NCBI RefSeq assembly: GCF_032854445.1
Contig: NC_088300.1
Coordinates: forward strand, 70,904,984-70,968,983
DNA: 64,000 nucleotides
Direction: 5' to 3'
Origin: Liolophura sinensis
Lineage: Eukaryota; Mollusca; Polyplacophora; Chitonida; Chitonidae
The notes beneath the pieces were generated by a model. That model was not told the DNA's origin. It did no database searches and saw nothing but the letters and a program-made list of their open reading frames with translations. A program made the translations under genes and the position numbers. Each line of letters starts with the position of its first letter. Within the stretch, counting starts at the first letter, position 1. Shown in pieces: positions 1 to 10,800 of this stretch.

Positions 1-1853
1 AGTCTTCTGTGGGTCAGTACAAATTCTGGACGGTCATTTTGCATTGTTGGTCACGAGCTATGAACAAACACAGTCTTTAGTTGAACGCCGACAATTATAA
101 ATCCTCACAAAGTACGGCTGGTCAAATTAACGAAAACTGATTACGCTGAGATATAGCTATGAACTGAGAATAAATAGAAGGACACAGCATGAACAACCAA
201 GGTTTTTCAATGACCAAACACTACTGGTTGCCATAAACTAAATCAACCAAAGACCATTGCCACAAGACATCAGATTACTATGGATGGCCCCAGACCAAAA
301 ATACTCGAAGGCTATAGATTACTCGAAGAATAGTTAACGTTTTATATGATTGAGCTGGCCTGTGTCAAGCAACTTCCGTTCATGTTCACCTTCAGTGTTT
401 CATCTTTATCAGTTATTTAGACACGAAACCAATGTAAAATCACTTTCTTCTGGAAAACTGACTTCGAACCTGTTTTGGTCTTGATGTTTTGACAGTTTGG
501 TGAAAATGCTGTGATGTTGGAATCAGGTGGAATGTTGGTACATTTGATCCCCATTGAGGCCCTATGTTGTGGATCGAAAGCTCTCAGTTATTTCGTGACC
601 ACATTCAGTTGGCTGATTGCCAGTTTGTCATAACCTGTTTGTTGAACATTACTGTCTCGAGAGGCTTATCTTGATGACTTTTATTGTTGTCATCTATGTG
701 ATTGTCCATTCCGTAGTGTTAACATGGAAATATCTTGATTTTGGAAAAACCTGTAGGTATCTGGTGTCGGTAGGGCCACTAGATTTCGTATTGGTTCTTC
801 TCTTAGTGTCGGAGACAATCCTTGAAAATTATCCTGTTTTTCGTGACTTTATCAGGGTACCTCTGATGTCGGGAGGTTAAATCGGGTTGGGTCATATCGA
901 TCGTTTCTTGAGGGGACGTTTATTGTGGGACAGGGTCGTGATTTATCACGGTACAGTTTCTATGATGACTTCAGTTCATACGGTTGAATTTCTAACAAAG
1001 TGCCATCGTCTGCCACAGCCCTTTTCTTCCCCAGTTGCACGCTAACCCGCAGCATTGGCATTCCCTTTTGTCGTTTGATTAAAAAAAATGCTCGACACTT
1101 CAGTTGGTTGGGCTGTCTATCCATTAATAGGCCTGTGTGGCTAACTGTAGACAGTGTTCATTTGTTTCATTTCGGTACGGTATAAGCCTTTGTGGCAGTT
1201 GTATCATCATTTATGTATTCCCTGATCGGTAATTGCCTGTTTACTCATGGGAATGCGAAGTGGGCCCTCTTCTGTACGGTGATTGTTAGCCCGTAGAATA
1301 TTCTAATGTCACATTGCTTTAAAGGCTAAATGACTTTGGCTGCAGTGGAATCACCCGTTTGGTCTCACCGTAAACACACCAAGCAAAAAAAGGTGAAACC
1401 AGCACAGTTTGCTCATTCTTTATCTAAATGCCAATATGTTCACAAACCAGTTCATATATAGAGCCAATCGATCACAAAAAATACACGCTTCAGGTGAACT
1501 GTTGTCACAGTACGTTGACGTCATTCATTTCCTGTCGAGTTTCTGGTCGTTGTGTCAAGGATTCGTACACTATCTGTCAATGGGTAAAATATACATCCCA
1601 CAAAAACATGCGCACTTCGTGTGGATTTCCTTTTGATGCCATCGACGTATTCTTCCGTACAGACATAAAGTTCTTTGGAAATTAACCAAATGCAAAACCT
1701 TTTTAGGTCATAAGAAAATGGAAAAAAGTACGGAGACAAAATCCCTTGTGTCTAGTTTTAACTGAACAACTTCTGGGCCTTTCCGCAAACATATATATTC
1801 AGGTAATTCTTACTAAGGGATTCCCGCCCCCTCCCAATGATATGTGGTTAAGG
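1..1853. other. Intergenic, no gene recognised
   Basis: Only short chance open frames (up to 87 codons) lie here on either strand. None has a recognisable domain, signal peptide or convincing splice context. I see no RNA gene or intact mobile element. Confidence 0.5.
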
Positions 1854-2051
1854 TTACATGTAGAAAATGCTTACAAGTAGGAAATGCTTACAAGTAGGAA
1901 ATGCTTACAAGTAGGAAATGCTTACAAGTAGGAAATGCTTACATGTAGGAAATGCTTACAAGTAGGAAATGCTTACAAGTAGGAAATGCTTACAAGTAGG
2001 AAATGCTTACAAGTAGGAAATGCTTACAAATAGGAAATGCTTGCATGTAAG
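1854..2051. repeat. 17-bp minisatellite, 11 copies
   Basis: The unit GAAATGCTTACAAGTAG recurs at an exact 17-bp spacing from 1865 (starts of AAATGC at 1865, 1882, 1899 and so on to 2035), with a partial unit before it. Copies differ by single changes such as ACATG for ACAAG. There are no unique spacers between units, so it is a simple tandem array. Confidence 0.93.
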
Positions 2052-3649
2052 TAACCTATAACCATCTTGTTTTGCCTTATAATGAGTTCAACTGAAAACT
2101 CACGTCATATGGTTAGTAGTTTCAAGTTAGAATCGCACGATCCTGTGTACGATTGGTCAGACTCAGCCAGAAGGCAGATTGTCCGATGGAATGGGTGCTT
2201 TTTTCCCCTGACATTGCTGATGATGCTCTTTCGGTATGCTATAACAGTTTTTTTTTATGAATTTATGGTGTACTAGACAACAAAAGACTTTAAACCTTAA
2301 TGGTTTATGGGCTTATAATTTCCTACCATCAAAACGGCGTAGAAAGTCTCACCATGACAATCTCCATAACAACATAGGTACCATAACATTTGAGGAAGCT
2401 CGACCTCAGATGTTAGGGACAAGGGTCATAAATGCGTAATCTACATATATCTATGGAGCACATCGTTGCGGATTCACTGTTACAATTGTGTTTACAGTTA
2501 CTCGGCCGTTCGAAAACCCTAATCGCAAACCAGAACTTTCTATGTTTTTAACTCATCGCGAGAAACCGTTTCAGCTTCCTCCGGTGGACAGTGGAATATT
2601 TGGACAACAAAAGCACAAGGCACTGGTTTTATTCTGGATCTGAAAATTACATAACCGCTGAGACATATAAAAGATTTAATTTTCAACTCCGATGGGGTTA
2701 GTCTTTATGACTTCCTTATTTTCTTATCTTACAAAGTTTCTTAATCGCAGAATGTACGCCGTATTTCGCATAATAATCACGACGAAGACATCGGTATAGA
2801 CTTCAGTCAGACATTATCTCGCATTCACATTTATAGAAATACACAAAACCTCGTCAGACAGGGTTAAATGATTACGTTTATGTCAAAAGCTTTGAAGGTT
2901 GACGTTTCTTTTGAAGTCACGTCCCACTATTATGAAATAGCTGATATTGCGATTCAAGCTGTGAACATACCACTCTCACTCGAGCAACGCTCAATATTAA
3001 AACGGAAATGTTTTACGCACTTGTGTTTTTCTGTTCTGTGAAAAAAACCGCATTTGTCATCGGAGAATATGGATTTTTGTCTGGTGTGCAAGGAGTTTGT
3101 CAGCGAAGCTCTCTAAACTGCGTTCCATTGATTTCGAAATGTTTTGAACCTCGAGGAATTGATCAATATCTCGGTGTGCAGTCTGCTCTTTGAAGCAGAA
3201 TATTTGGCAATATCGCTCTGGAATCGCTTATCCACACGTTTTTGTGGCTTTGATTGTTGGTTGTAAATCATTTCAAGGAAATGGCCCAAGAACATTTCTT
3301 ACATATTTATACGTGTAGGTACAGATCTGGCTTTCTTTGGCAGACTAACACATTCACCGTTATGTAAACACAGTAGATAAAATTCTGTAAAGGATGACAT
3401 ATTTTAATGAGTAAAACCGAACGCAATGCGAAGTTAATAAATATACAGTTGAAAAGATAAGGCAAAGAGAAAAACAATTACATTGATCTCTATAGAGTAG
3501 TGTAACTATTATTATTTGCCTAGTCACTGAATTAAATGTATACATCCTGTAGAATATATAATTTCACAAAAAAAACATAGTAAAAGGTAAGAGATCTGAA
3601 GTTTACCATATGTTGTGACCATAATATTATGTTCGTAGCGTGGATTATT
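2052..3649. other. Intergenic, no gene recognised
   Basis: AT-rich sequence with short unsupported open frames on both strands. Nothing in it could be assigned to a gene, RNA or mobile-element family. Confidence 0.45.
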
Positions 3650-3720
3650 TTATGGTCTGCCGTCGTATAATTGAAATATTCTTGAGTAAGGCGTAAAACA
3701 CCAATCAAATTAACGAATGA
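3650..3720 (+). mobile_element. SINE family B, 3' tail fragment
   Basis: The segment contains GCCGTCGTATAATTGAAATA followed by TTCTTGAGTAAGGCGTAAAA and a CACCAATCAAAT tail. This matches the 3' end of the near-complete copy at 43383-43632. Only the last ~70 bp is present, as expected from a 5'-truncated SINE. Confidence 0.8.
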
Positions 3721-4660
3721 ATATTTCATAGTCGGTCGATTTTCACTGGAAATCGAGTTCTGGAAAACTCTCAGAAGACATAACCTAAAAACAATTCATT
3801 TATTTCAAAAATTAGCATTTTCTTAGCAATTCATTGGATAACGGAAATACCAAATGGCTAAATTCATACTGGAATTTTCCGCAAATGTCGTGATGACATG
3901 TTAGAGCAGCATTTATTGCTCCAGACCCATGTATTGCTCCAGACCCGCGTCTATTTCCGCCTATAGCCCGGAGCTATAAGGGGCATGGTAATAACCACTT
4001 TTATTTTTATTTGAATGAAATCATTACAATCTGAACTCAAGAATTAAAGGATTTTACGTTAGCACCTGAGTTCGGTTCTTACCGAGAATACGGCAATATG
4101 TCGCCGTTGACAGTGACGGACAGCATCTGAGCATCTCCGTCAATAGAATCCGGCATTACCCTGTTTGGTGAGTACTGCTCATTTACGTGTCTGGCTCTGT
4201 GTAAATGATGCTCAAGTGGTTGACTCTGCCAACCATTAACGTTCGCATAGGTTATGTCATGGCTGGACTCAAGTATTAATGTAGTCAGCCCGAAGGCAAA
4301 AGATGTGCATATTGCAGATGAGCGTAAGACAAAAGAATTATCGATTATCGTGTTTTGTAATAATAACCGAATATGACATGGACTCCGGCAGCCTGGCTTC
4401 TCTGGGTACCGAATATTAGGCGGGTTACACGATCAGCTGTATTGTGATCACATCGTGACGGATGATACCTAAATATACATGTTACATGTGTCCTCTCTGT
4501 AACCGACGGGTGCCTACGCCCACTCCTTCTAGAGCAAACCGAACATGACTTTCACATACACGTACACACACAAGGTACTAAGCAGAACATGTTAACTATC
4601 CCTTGGAAAAAATTCACCCTGTACCCCACTCTCATCCCCTCCCCAACCACACTAACAGTG
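3721..4660. other. Intergenic, no gene recognised
   Basis: No coding or RNA feature could be supported. The sequence is unique at the level I can judge by eye. Confidence 0.4.
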
Positions 4661-4936
4661 GGAAGGCCATTTTGCAGCACTGTGCCATGCATAAGAATAG
4701 AATTTACATTATGTAAATAATGTAGATTATTAAACCATGTAAGAGGGCAGGAAGGTCTTTCAACAGTCTTTTGCCATGTATAGAAATAAAATTTACATCA
4801 CCGTAATTGATAATGTAAACCAGAAAAACATTGCAAGAGGACCGGAAGGTCATTCCGCTGTCCTATGCCATGTATGGACATAGAATTAGCATTATGGGAT
4901 AATGTAAACCAGAACAAATCGCGCATTTAAGAGAGA
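4661..4936. repeat. Degenerate ~90-100 bp tandem triplication
   Basis: Three imperfect copies begin with GGAAGG at 4661, 4750 and 4844. Each continues with a GCCATGTAT-like segment, then TAGAATTTACATTATG-like sequence and a TAATGTAAACCAGAA-like end. Copies diverge by many substitutions and small indels. They may be remnants of a dispersed repeat; no coding potential is seen. Confidence 0.7.
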
Positions 4937-6196
4937 AGCCTGGCATGGCTCTGTGGTAAGGTGAGCGACCTTGTCCACGAGGCATGTACTCCTATTTTAA
5001 CATTTCAACACTTAGAAAATACTGACATTTCAACATTTGCGTTTTATGATATTATCCACACAATTCTTCGTGTTTGGATCTGTTTCAGCATCAAGGCTTG
5101 ATTTTACTGATTAGTTCATGTCAGCATTCTTTAACTTCTGTATTTGGTTTTCTGGTGAAGCAAACAAAAACATATGGGGAAAACCAATAGCAACTAGTTA
5201 ACTGATTGATATTCTCCTAGATTCCCTTGAAACAGCGGCCAGGAGAAAAGCACTACACTAATCCGCACCTGTTGGTTCGTTTTACCACCTGACTTAAGTC
5301 AAGTATGAGTGAAATCAGGATCTCTAGTTTTTAAAATTTGTTTTCGGGTTAAATCATCGATCGAACAGTTAGCTGTTGAAGTTTAAGTCTTTCAGCAGAC
5401 GGATTGCATCAAAATCTCCGTTCACATCGGATGGCTTGGACTTCTTATACATAAGTGATGAAATGGAGGAAATTCCTCATTTGTGTTTTCCTGATTACAG
5501 TCTTGTAAGATTTAAATCGCAGACAGTGGAGGCGGAATTCTGTTAAATAAGAACGATAACGGTTCAATAGCGCTACTGGGTTAGGTTTGATGAATGTCTG
5601 GCACCAAATCTCAGACTAAGGGCAAATGAATTACCTCATGTAGCTCAGGTCGATTTTTCCTGAAAAGCCAATAGGGATGGAACTGTAAACTGTTACATCC
5701 CAAACTCACATCTTCTGTCTGTGGAAGGCAGAGATATTTTTGGAGATGCTTTAGTCCTTTGTCTGCTAATATATTATGCCCTAATGTCATGTCATTTGAA
5801 TTTTCTCCAGGAGCTTACCGTTTCTGTCAAAGGGTCCGTTATCGCCTTGAAATCCGAGACATTTTGGTTGAATTGCTTCCCGAGTGGTCATATCAGGGGT
5901 CTGGCGAAATCTGGCACTCTTATAACCGAAGTGTCACTCACTTGTTACGCACCAATTAGAAGTCAGTGTTATGTTCAAAATTGACTTGTCTCGCACTGCC
6001 CATCAAGTATGACCCTCCGACAGTGATCGAGAAGCGGAGAGTACCGGCTGCTATACCCTATTCACCGAAATTTGGAAATTGTCAGGTAAATTGGAATCTT
6101 CGACATCGCCATTTAATTATTCCCTCGTTTGTCTCAAAAACCAATGTTGAAAAAAGTCGCACACGCCAATCATTTTTAACTATACAGAAGTTGCTA
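4937..6196. other. Intergenic, no gene recognised
   Basis: Overlapping plus-strand open frames near 5721-5984 have no recognisable domain. A segment near 4943-5000 is faintly tRNA-like (GGCTCTGTGGTAAGGTGAGC) but has no matching B box or stem pairing, so I do not call a tRNA. Confidence 0.4.
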
Positions 6197-6664
6197 GCTG
6201 TGTGTTCGACGAGGGGGTTTCTTGGGCAATGTGCTGTGTATTCGACGAGGGGGTTTCTTGGGCAGTGTGCTGTGTATTCGACGAGGGGGTTTCTTGGGCA
6301 ATGTGCTGTGTGTTCGACGAGGGGGTTTCTTGGGCAATGTGCTGTGTATTCGACGAGCGGGTTTCTTGGGCAATGTGCTGTGTGTTCGACGAGGGGGTTT
6401 CTTGGGCAATGTGCTGTGTGTTCGACGAAGGGATTTCTTGGGCAATGTGCTGTGTATTCGACGAAGGGGTTTCTTGGGCAGTGTGCTGTGTATTCGACGA
6501 GCGGGTTTCTTGGGCAATGTGCTGTGTGTTCGACGAGGGGGTTTCTTGGGCAATGTGCTGTGTATTCGACGAAGGGGTTTCTTGGGCAATGTGCTGTGTA
6601 TTCGACGAGCGGGTTTCTTGGGCAATGTGCTGTGTATTCGACGAAGGGGTTTCTTGGGCAATGT
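6197..6664. repeat. 36-bp minisatellite, exactly 13 copies
   Basis: The unit (GCTGTGTGTTCGACGAGGGG and then GTTTCTTGGGCAATGT) repeats 13 times at an unbroken 36-bp period. Variants include GTATTC for GTGTTC, CGAGCGGG for CGAGGGGG and CAGTG for CAATG. Because 36 is a multiple of three and the unit has no stop codon in any of its six readings, long open frames run through the array in all six frames. They translate to 12-residue repeats and are a by-product of the array, not evidence of a protein. Confidence 0.95.
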
Positions 6665-7437
6665 GCATGATAATAGTTTGATAGTTTGCAAAGTAACAAG
6701 GCAAGTGAGCTATATCAATATTGTGTCTCATTCGATATTCTACCTGCTGCCAAATATTAAGTACATATATTTCAAACTTTTACTCTGCTCCGTTAGCTTT
6801 TAGTTAGCATTGCTTTGAAATTCTCCTTGAAATTTGTTCCTCTCCTAACCGACCCTTCTTATACGACGGAATTATATTTCCGTACTTTAGAGACCAACAC
6901 ATATCACCCTGTTTAAAATAAGGGAAGTATCCAAATTACAGTTCAGGCAACTAGCCAGTGGAACAAAGTCCACAAAGTCAAATTGCCAAAGACCAGTTTC
7001 CTATCGTATAGGTTAGGTATACTATCAGGACAACAGATGTGACTGTGTTTCCGTCCAGATTAGTTCTCTGTCAACGTTATGTCTTATAACCAATATTTAG
7101 TTGAGAATTAATTCTTAAAATTTTTTCTTGAAATTCGAATGTTTGTGTGATATTGTCTGCTTTTGTTTGTATAACAATTCATCAAAAGTGAACTTATTAT
7201 CAGACATCCTGGTACATGCTGGCATATCCACCATCATTGCTTTACGATGTTGTAAACTGGATTAACCTACTAAACTGACTATATGCAATTTGGTCTCCAC
7301 TTTCGGAACACAACATTAAAAAAATTGATAGTAAAATCTAGTGACAAGTTATTTTGGCCTCTTAACGTTAAGAAGCCTCTTAGAAGATGTATTGGTTGAA
7401 AAGCATGCATCAAAAACTAGTTCCTACAAATCTGTGA
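6665..7437. other. Intergenic, no gene recognised
   Basis: AT-rich sequence between the minisatellite and a SINE. No supported feature. Confidence 0.4.
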
Positions 7438-7752
7438 TGTATGGGGTTTAACGTCGTATTCAACAGTTTTTAAGTCATGTGACAACATGGAGTCATTGGG
7501 TGTGGGTACATATACAGTGTCTTCTTGTGGCAGAGCGAGTCCATGCTGTCTAAATGCTGTCACCACTGAAGTCTCATGCAATAGACACCAGACATAACAC
7601 TCCACCCAGTCACATTATACTGACATCGGGCCAACCAGTCCTGTTTCCTCGGTCTAACCTCTCAGTGCAAAGCAGCAACAAGTACCGTTTATAATGTCTT
7701 TGGTGTGACCCGACTTCGAGGCATATGCTCTAACCATTTGGTCACCGAAGCG
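7438..7752 (-). mobile_element. SINE family A, near full-length copy
   Basis: Read on the minus strand this begins with a tRNA-like head (ACCAAATGGTTAGAGCATAT then GCCTCGAAGTCGGGTCA). It continues through GGTACTTGTTGCTGC and TATAATGTGACTGGGTGGAG, and ends at GAATACGACGTTAAACCCCA. It aligns along its whole length with the plus-strand copy at 19062-19406, with scattered mismatches and small indels. The B box is degenerate, so independent Pol III activity is doubtful. Confidence 0.85.
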
Positions 7753-8129
7753 TTCGAAAATCTGATATAAAAGTGTTTATTAATGTGTGATGAAATAGCT
7801 GTCGGTCACGTTGACCTGTAAATTGACCTAGGTGGCATGGTTTAATAGCATGGGTAACGCACCATATGTCTCGTCATTTAAATCTATAGCTGTTAAAGTG
7901 GGGACCTATATTAACGGTGTGGGCGGAAAAACATTTTACCATGTTGGCCAATACCTCAAGACCATTGCTCTCAGTATGCAAAGGCGTCTACTATCTCTCC
8001 AACGGCTTGAAAAGACGACGTGGGAGTTTGTATGTGTCTTTCCAGATGTCATAAAGATGGAGAATGGGAAGTGGGTCGAAGCCGCGTGGTTTTTAACACA
8101 TTTCGTTTGCCTTTTTAGAAGACTACTAG
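7753..8129. other. Intergenic, no gene recognised
   Basis: A 127-codon open frame (7832-8215) begins here but runs into the SINE at 8130-8395. It has no recognisable domain and I regard it as spurious. Confidence 0.4.
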
Positions 8130-8395
8130 TTCTTTATCAACTAGACGGTGTGTTTGTATCAATCTCCGGTCGCCGTGAGTTCAAGTCCAGCTCATGGGGG
8201 CTTCCTCTCCGGTAGTACGTGGGTTGTATCATTGTGCCCCTCGTTCGATTTTGGTTTAAATTTAGGAGGTTTGCCAGGTGTCTGACGAGATAAGGTGATT
8301 TCCACCCGGCTATACCTCGTTTTCTGAATCCACTACTTCAATCGCCTTCATATTAGTTTTACGCCTTGCATAAAAACGAAGTAAATAAATGGATA
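8130..8395 (+). mobile_element. SINE family B, diverged copy
   Basis: GTGAGTTCAAGTCCAGCTCA followed by GGCTTCCTCTCCGG and TACGTGGG matches the head and middle of the copy at 43383-43632. The second half (TTGCCAGGTGTCTGACGAGA, then CACCCGGCTATACC) follows a variant body, and the end has a TTTTACGCC segment and a GTAAATAAATGG tail. Boundaries are approximate. Confidence 0.65.
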
Positions 8396-10768
8396 TGACG
8401 CATGACGTGAAAAGGGTGAAATAACAATGTTGAGTAAAACGAAAAACCAATCAGGAAGATAATGAAAATGACACCGCCATAGTCACCATTTTCTTGTGAC
8501 GTAATGATTGCTTACTGTTGGGGCTTGATACTAGGGATTTGGTGATTGATACAATCTGAGCCTTATCGAGAACGAGTCAAAACCCCCCACTAAGGTTAAG
8601 ATCGGAAGAGACCTAGATGATAGGTTTTTTGTCAGTTGTTCTGTGTGATCGAATACCAATCATACCAGCTGGTCGGTACTTTGTGTTAAACTTATCTGTT
8701 CCCAACGCCTTTTGTGTTCATGCCATCGAATGGGGCGGCGTTCGGAGTCAATCAGCTAAGTGGGACTTCCTGTATATTTCTGGCTTGAAGTTGTTAGTCG
8801 ATGGTCGGACCGACAACCTCTGCGGGGCCTAGTAGGACGGACACAGTGCAGCTGGCTACAACGTCAGTGCGAGCCTAAAGGCATTACCAAGCCCATCATC
8901 ACCAGTCTGTGGAGACGTGTATCTCCCTGACGAGCCTTTTGTTGATTGCTGTAAGTGTTCAGTGGGGAGAAAATGGTGGCGTATAACTGAGTTCAGCTAA
9001 GGTCGACACAGGTCAAATAGTGAGAGGTAGAGTTGGGAGTTTTGAATTGGTGAAGTGGCAACGAGGTCGTTCTGACTTGGCCTGAATGAACTATGCGAAT
9101 TGTTTTTTATTTACTTCATTAGCCAGAATCATGCGAAATCGTATGCCATAAGCAATACGTTGCAAGAGTCAGAATCATAGAATTGTATGATCTCTTGGAC
9201 AGTTATCATTGGAACAGATTTTGCATTTGTGTTTGCCTCTAATCGCCCAAGCAAGACTGATTTGCTCACCTAAACTGAAAGAGCAATTAGCCATTCTGCT
9301 TCCTCTATCACACAATGATAGGAATATTCATAAAACAGTTTAATTTAGTAACAATAAAACAAGTCAATTTAGTAGATCATAAATTATATAAGTTTTTAAT
9401 TTTTAATACCTTTAATGTAATTGGGTTTGTTGTCTTTTGCTGTAGAAGTAGAAATTATATTTTCTTTCTACAACATATATCATATACCTAAAACGCCTAA
9501 AATCTTTCGATGTGTATAACCCTCATAGTCACTCTTCCTTGGAGCACCCATAGTCGCTTTTCTTATGCCATGGTCAAACTACCCTCTTTTCCTTTCGCAA
9601 TCTGGTACTCAAGTTTTCATATTCCGTGTGTTCGCGGAATACTTCTATTGTCGTCTCTGCTCTAGTTTACTCTCCATGCTGTAGTCTTTTCTATGGATCT
9701 TACTTAATGCAATCACACTCTGGCCATAATTTTTTAAAGTAGATTTTAATGAACTGTTTGTCCGTTAGCGAAACCTTCGTTGGTGTGTCCCTGTATAAAA
9801 ATTGAAGCCTGTAACAGGCCATATTTTTGCGTCTTTCAGTTATCAGTGCATCTCTTCCATGGATCCATTATAATTTCCTACGTTATATACTTTCTTAGTC
9901 CTTTGTGTCTTGTGTGGAACACTGGTTTAGAAATTGGTTTTGTGATTATTGGCCAGGAATGCCCATTATGGTTGACCACTTCATGGTACATTTGTATCAA
10001 TGGTTAAATATATAACAGAGCTAAGTATATGCAATAGATCGAAATATCATACAAAGGATGTAACGTGACTTGATTTTGACAATGATTTGGGCAACATGCT
10101 CACACCGCATTGCTTTATATGAAAGCGCTCCTACCACGTGAAAGTGGATTGAATTTGCACCCTATACGGGCGTTCTTAAACCGTGCGTGTTACGGCTCAC
10201 GCCTCCGTGTGAAGGCTCTGTCTAACTAGCTCATGCTTTATCTTAAGGGGCCAATCTATCCCAAATCGATCGATCTTCATCAGACCGACCTCCTGGCTCC
10301 GATCATACAAATACAACACCAGCATAAGAGCGGACGAAGCAGCTGTGACGTGTTAAATTTCATTTCATGTCTTTGAAGAGCCAATTACTCAAGGCGTCTT
10401 GTTTTCAAGCAGTGGTGAATCAAGCACAGATTCCATGTGAAGCCTGCAGTCAGATCACGACACGGCTTCATGCAGACACCCTTGTTCAGGCAGCTTTTCA
10501 TTTCGAACTCATCTTACATGACGACTGGGAAATTGTTTGAAAGAATATTTATTTATCGAACCTGATCAATTGGTTTTACGTTAGACCGTTTCCAAAATTA
10601 CCTCATTCATTCGAAAATTTAGCACAGAAAGGCATAGCCTTATTTATCAGCGTATGTGTAAATCTAAGTGATGAGGTTCCAATATATCAATGCCCCATAT
10701 AGAGCAAAACAGCAATCGTTCTAAGACAACTGTTCTGCATTTATGTTTATTGACTGGAATCGGTTTCC
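8396..10768. other. Intergenic, no gene recognised
   Basis: No gene recognised. The short open frames at 8617-8832 and 9780-10007 have no support from splice sites or motifs. A potential donor (GCTGTAAGTG at about 8948-8957) could mark a non-coding first exon of the downstream gene, but nothing ties it to that gene. Confidence 0.35.
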
Positions 10769-10800
10769 ACGCCGTCCTCGAGAATATTTCACTTATATAA
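10769..10800 (-). mobile_element. SINE family B, minus-strand 3' fragment
   Basis: ACGCCGTCCTCGAGAATATT followed by TCACTTATAT is the reverse complement of the conserved family B tail (ATATAAGTGAAATATTC, then TGAGTACGGCGT). Only about 30 bp is recognisable. Confidence 0.6.

Noticed and set aside
6197-6664. Possible CRISPR-like array
   Set aside because: The repeats are head to tail with no unique spacers, and the setting is eukaryotic.
5966-6803. Long overlapping open frames on both strands with 12-residue repeats
   Set aside because: They are created by a 36-bp minisatellite that lacks stops in all six readings; no start context, domain or splice evidence supports a protein.
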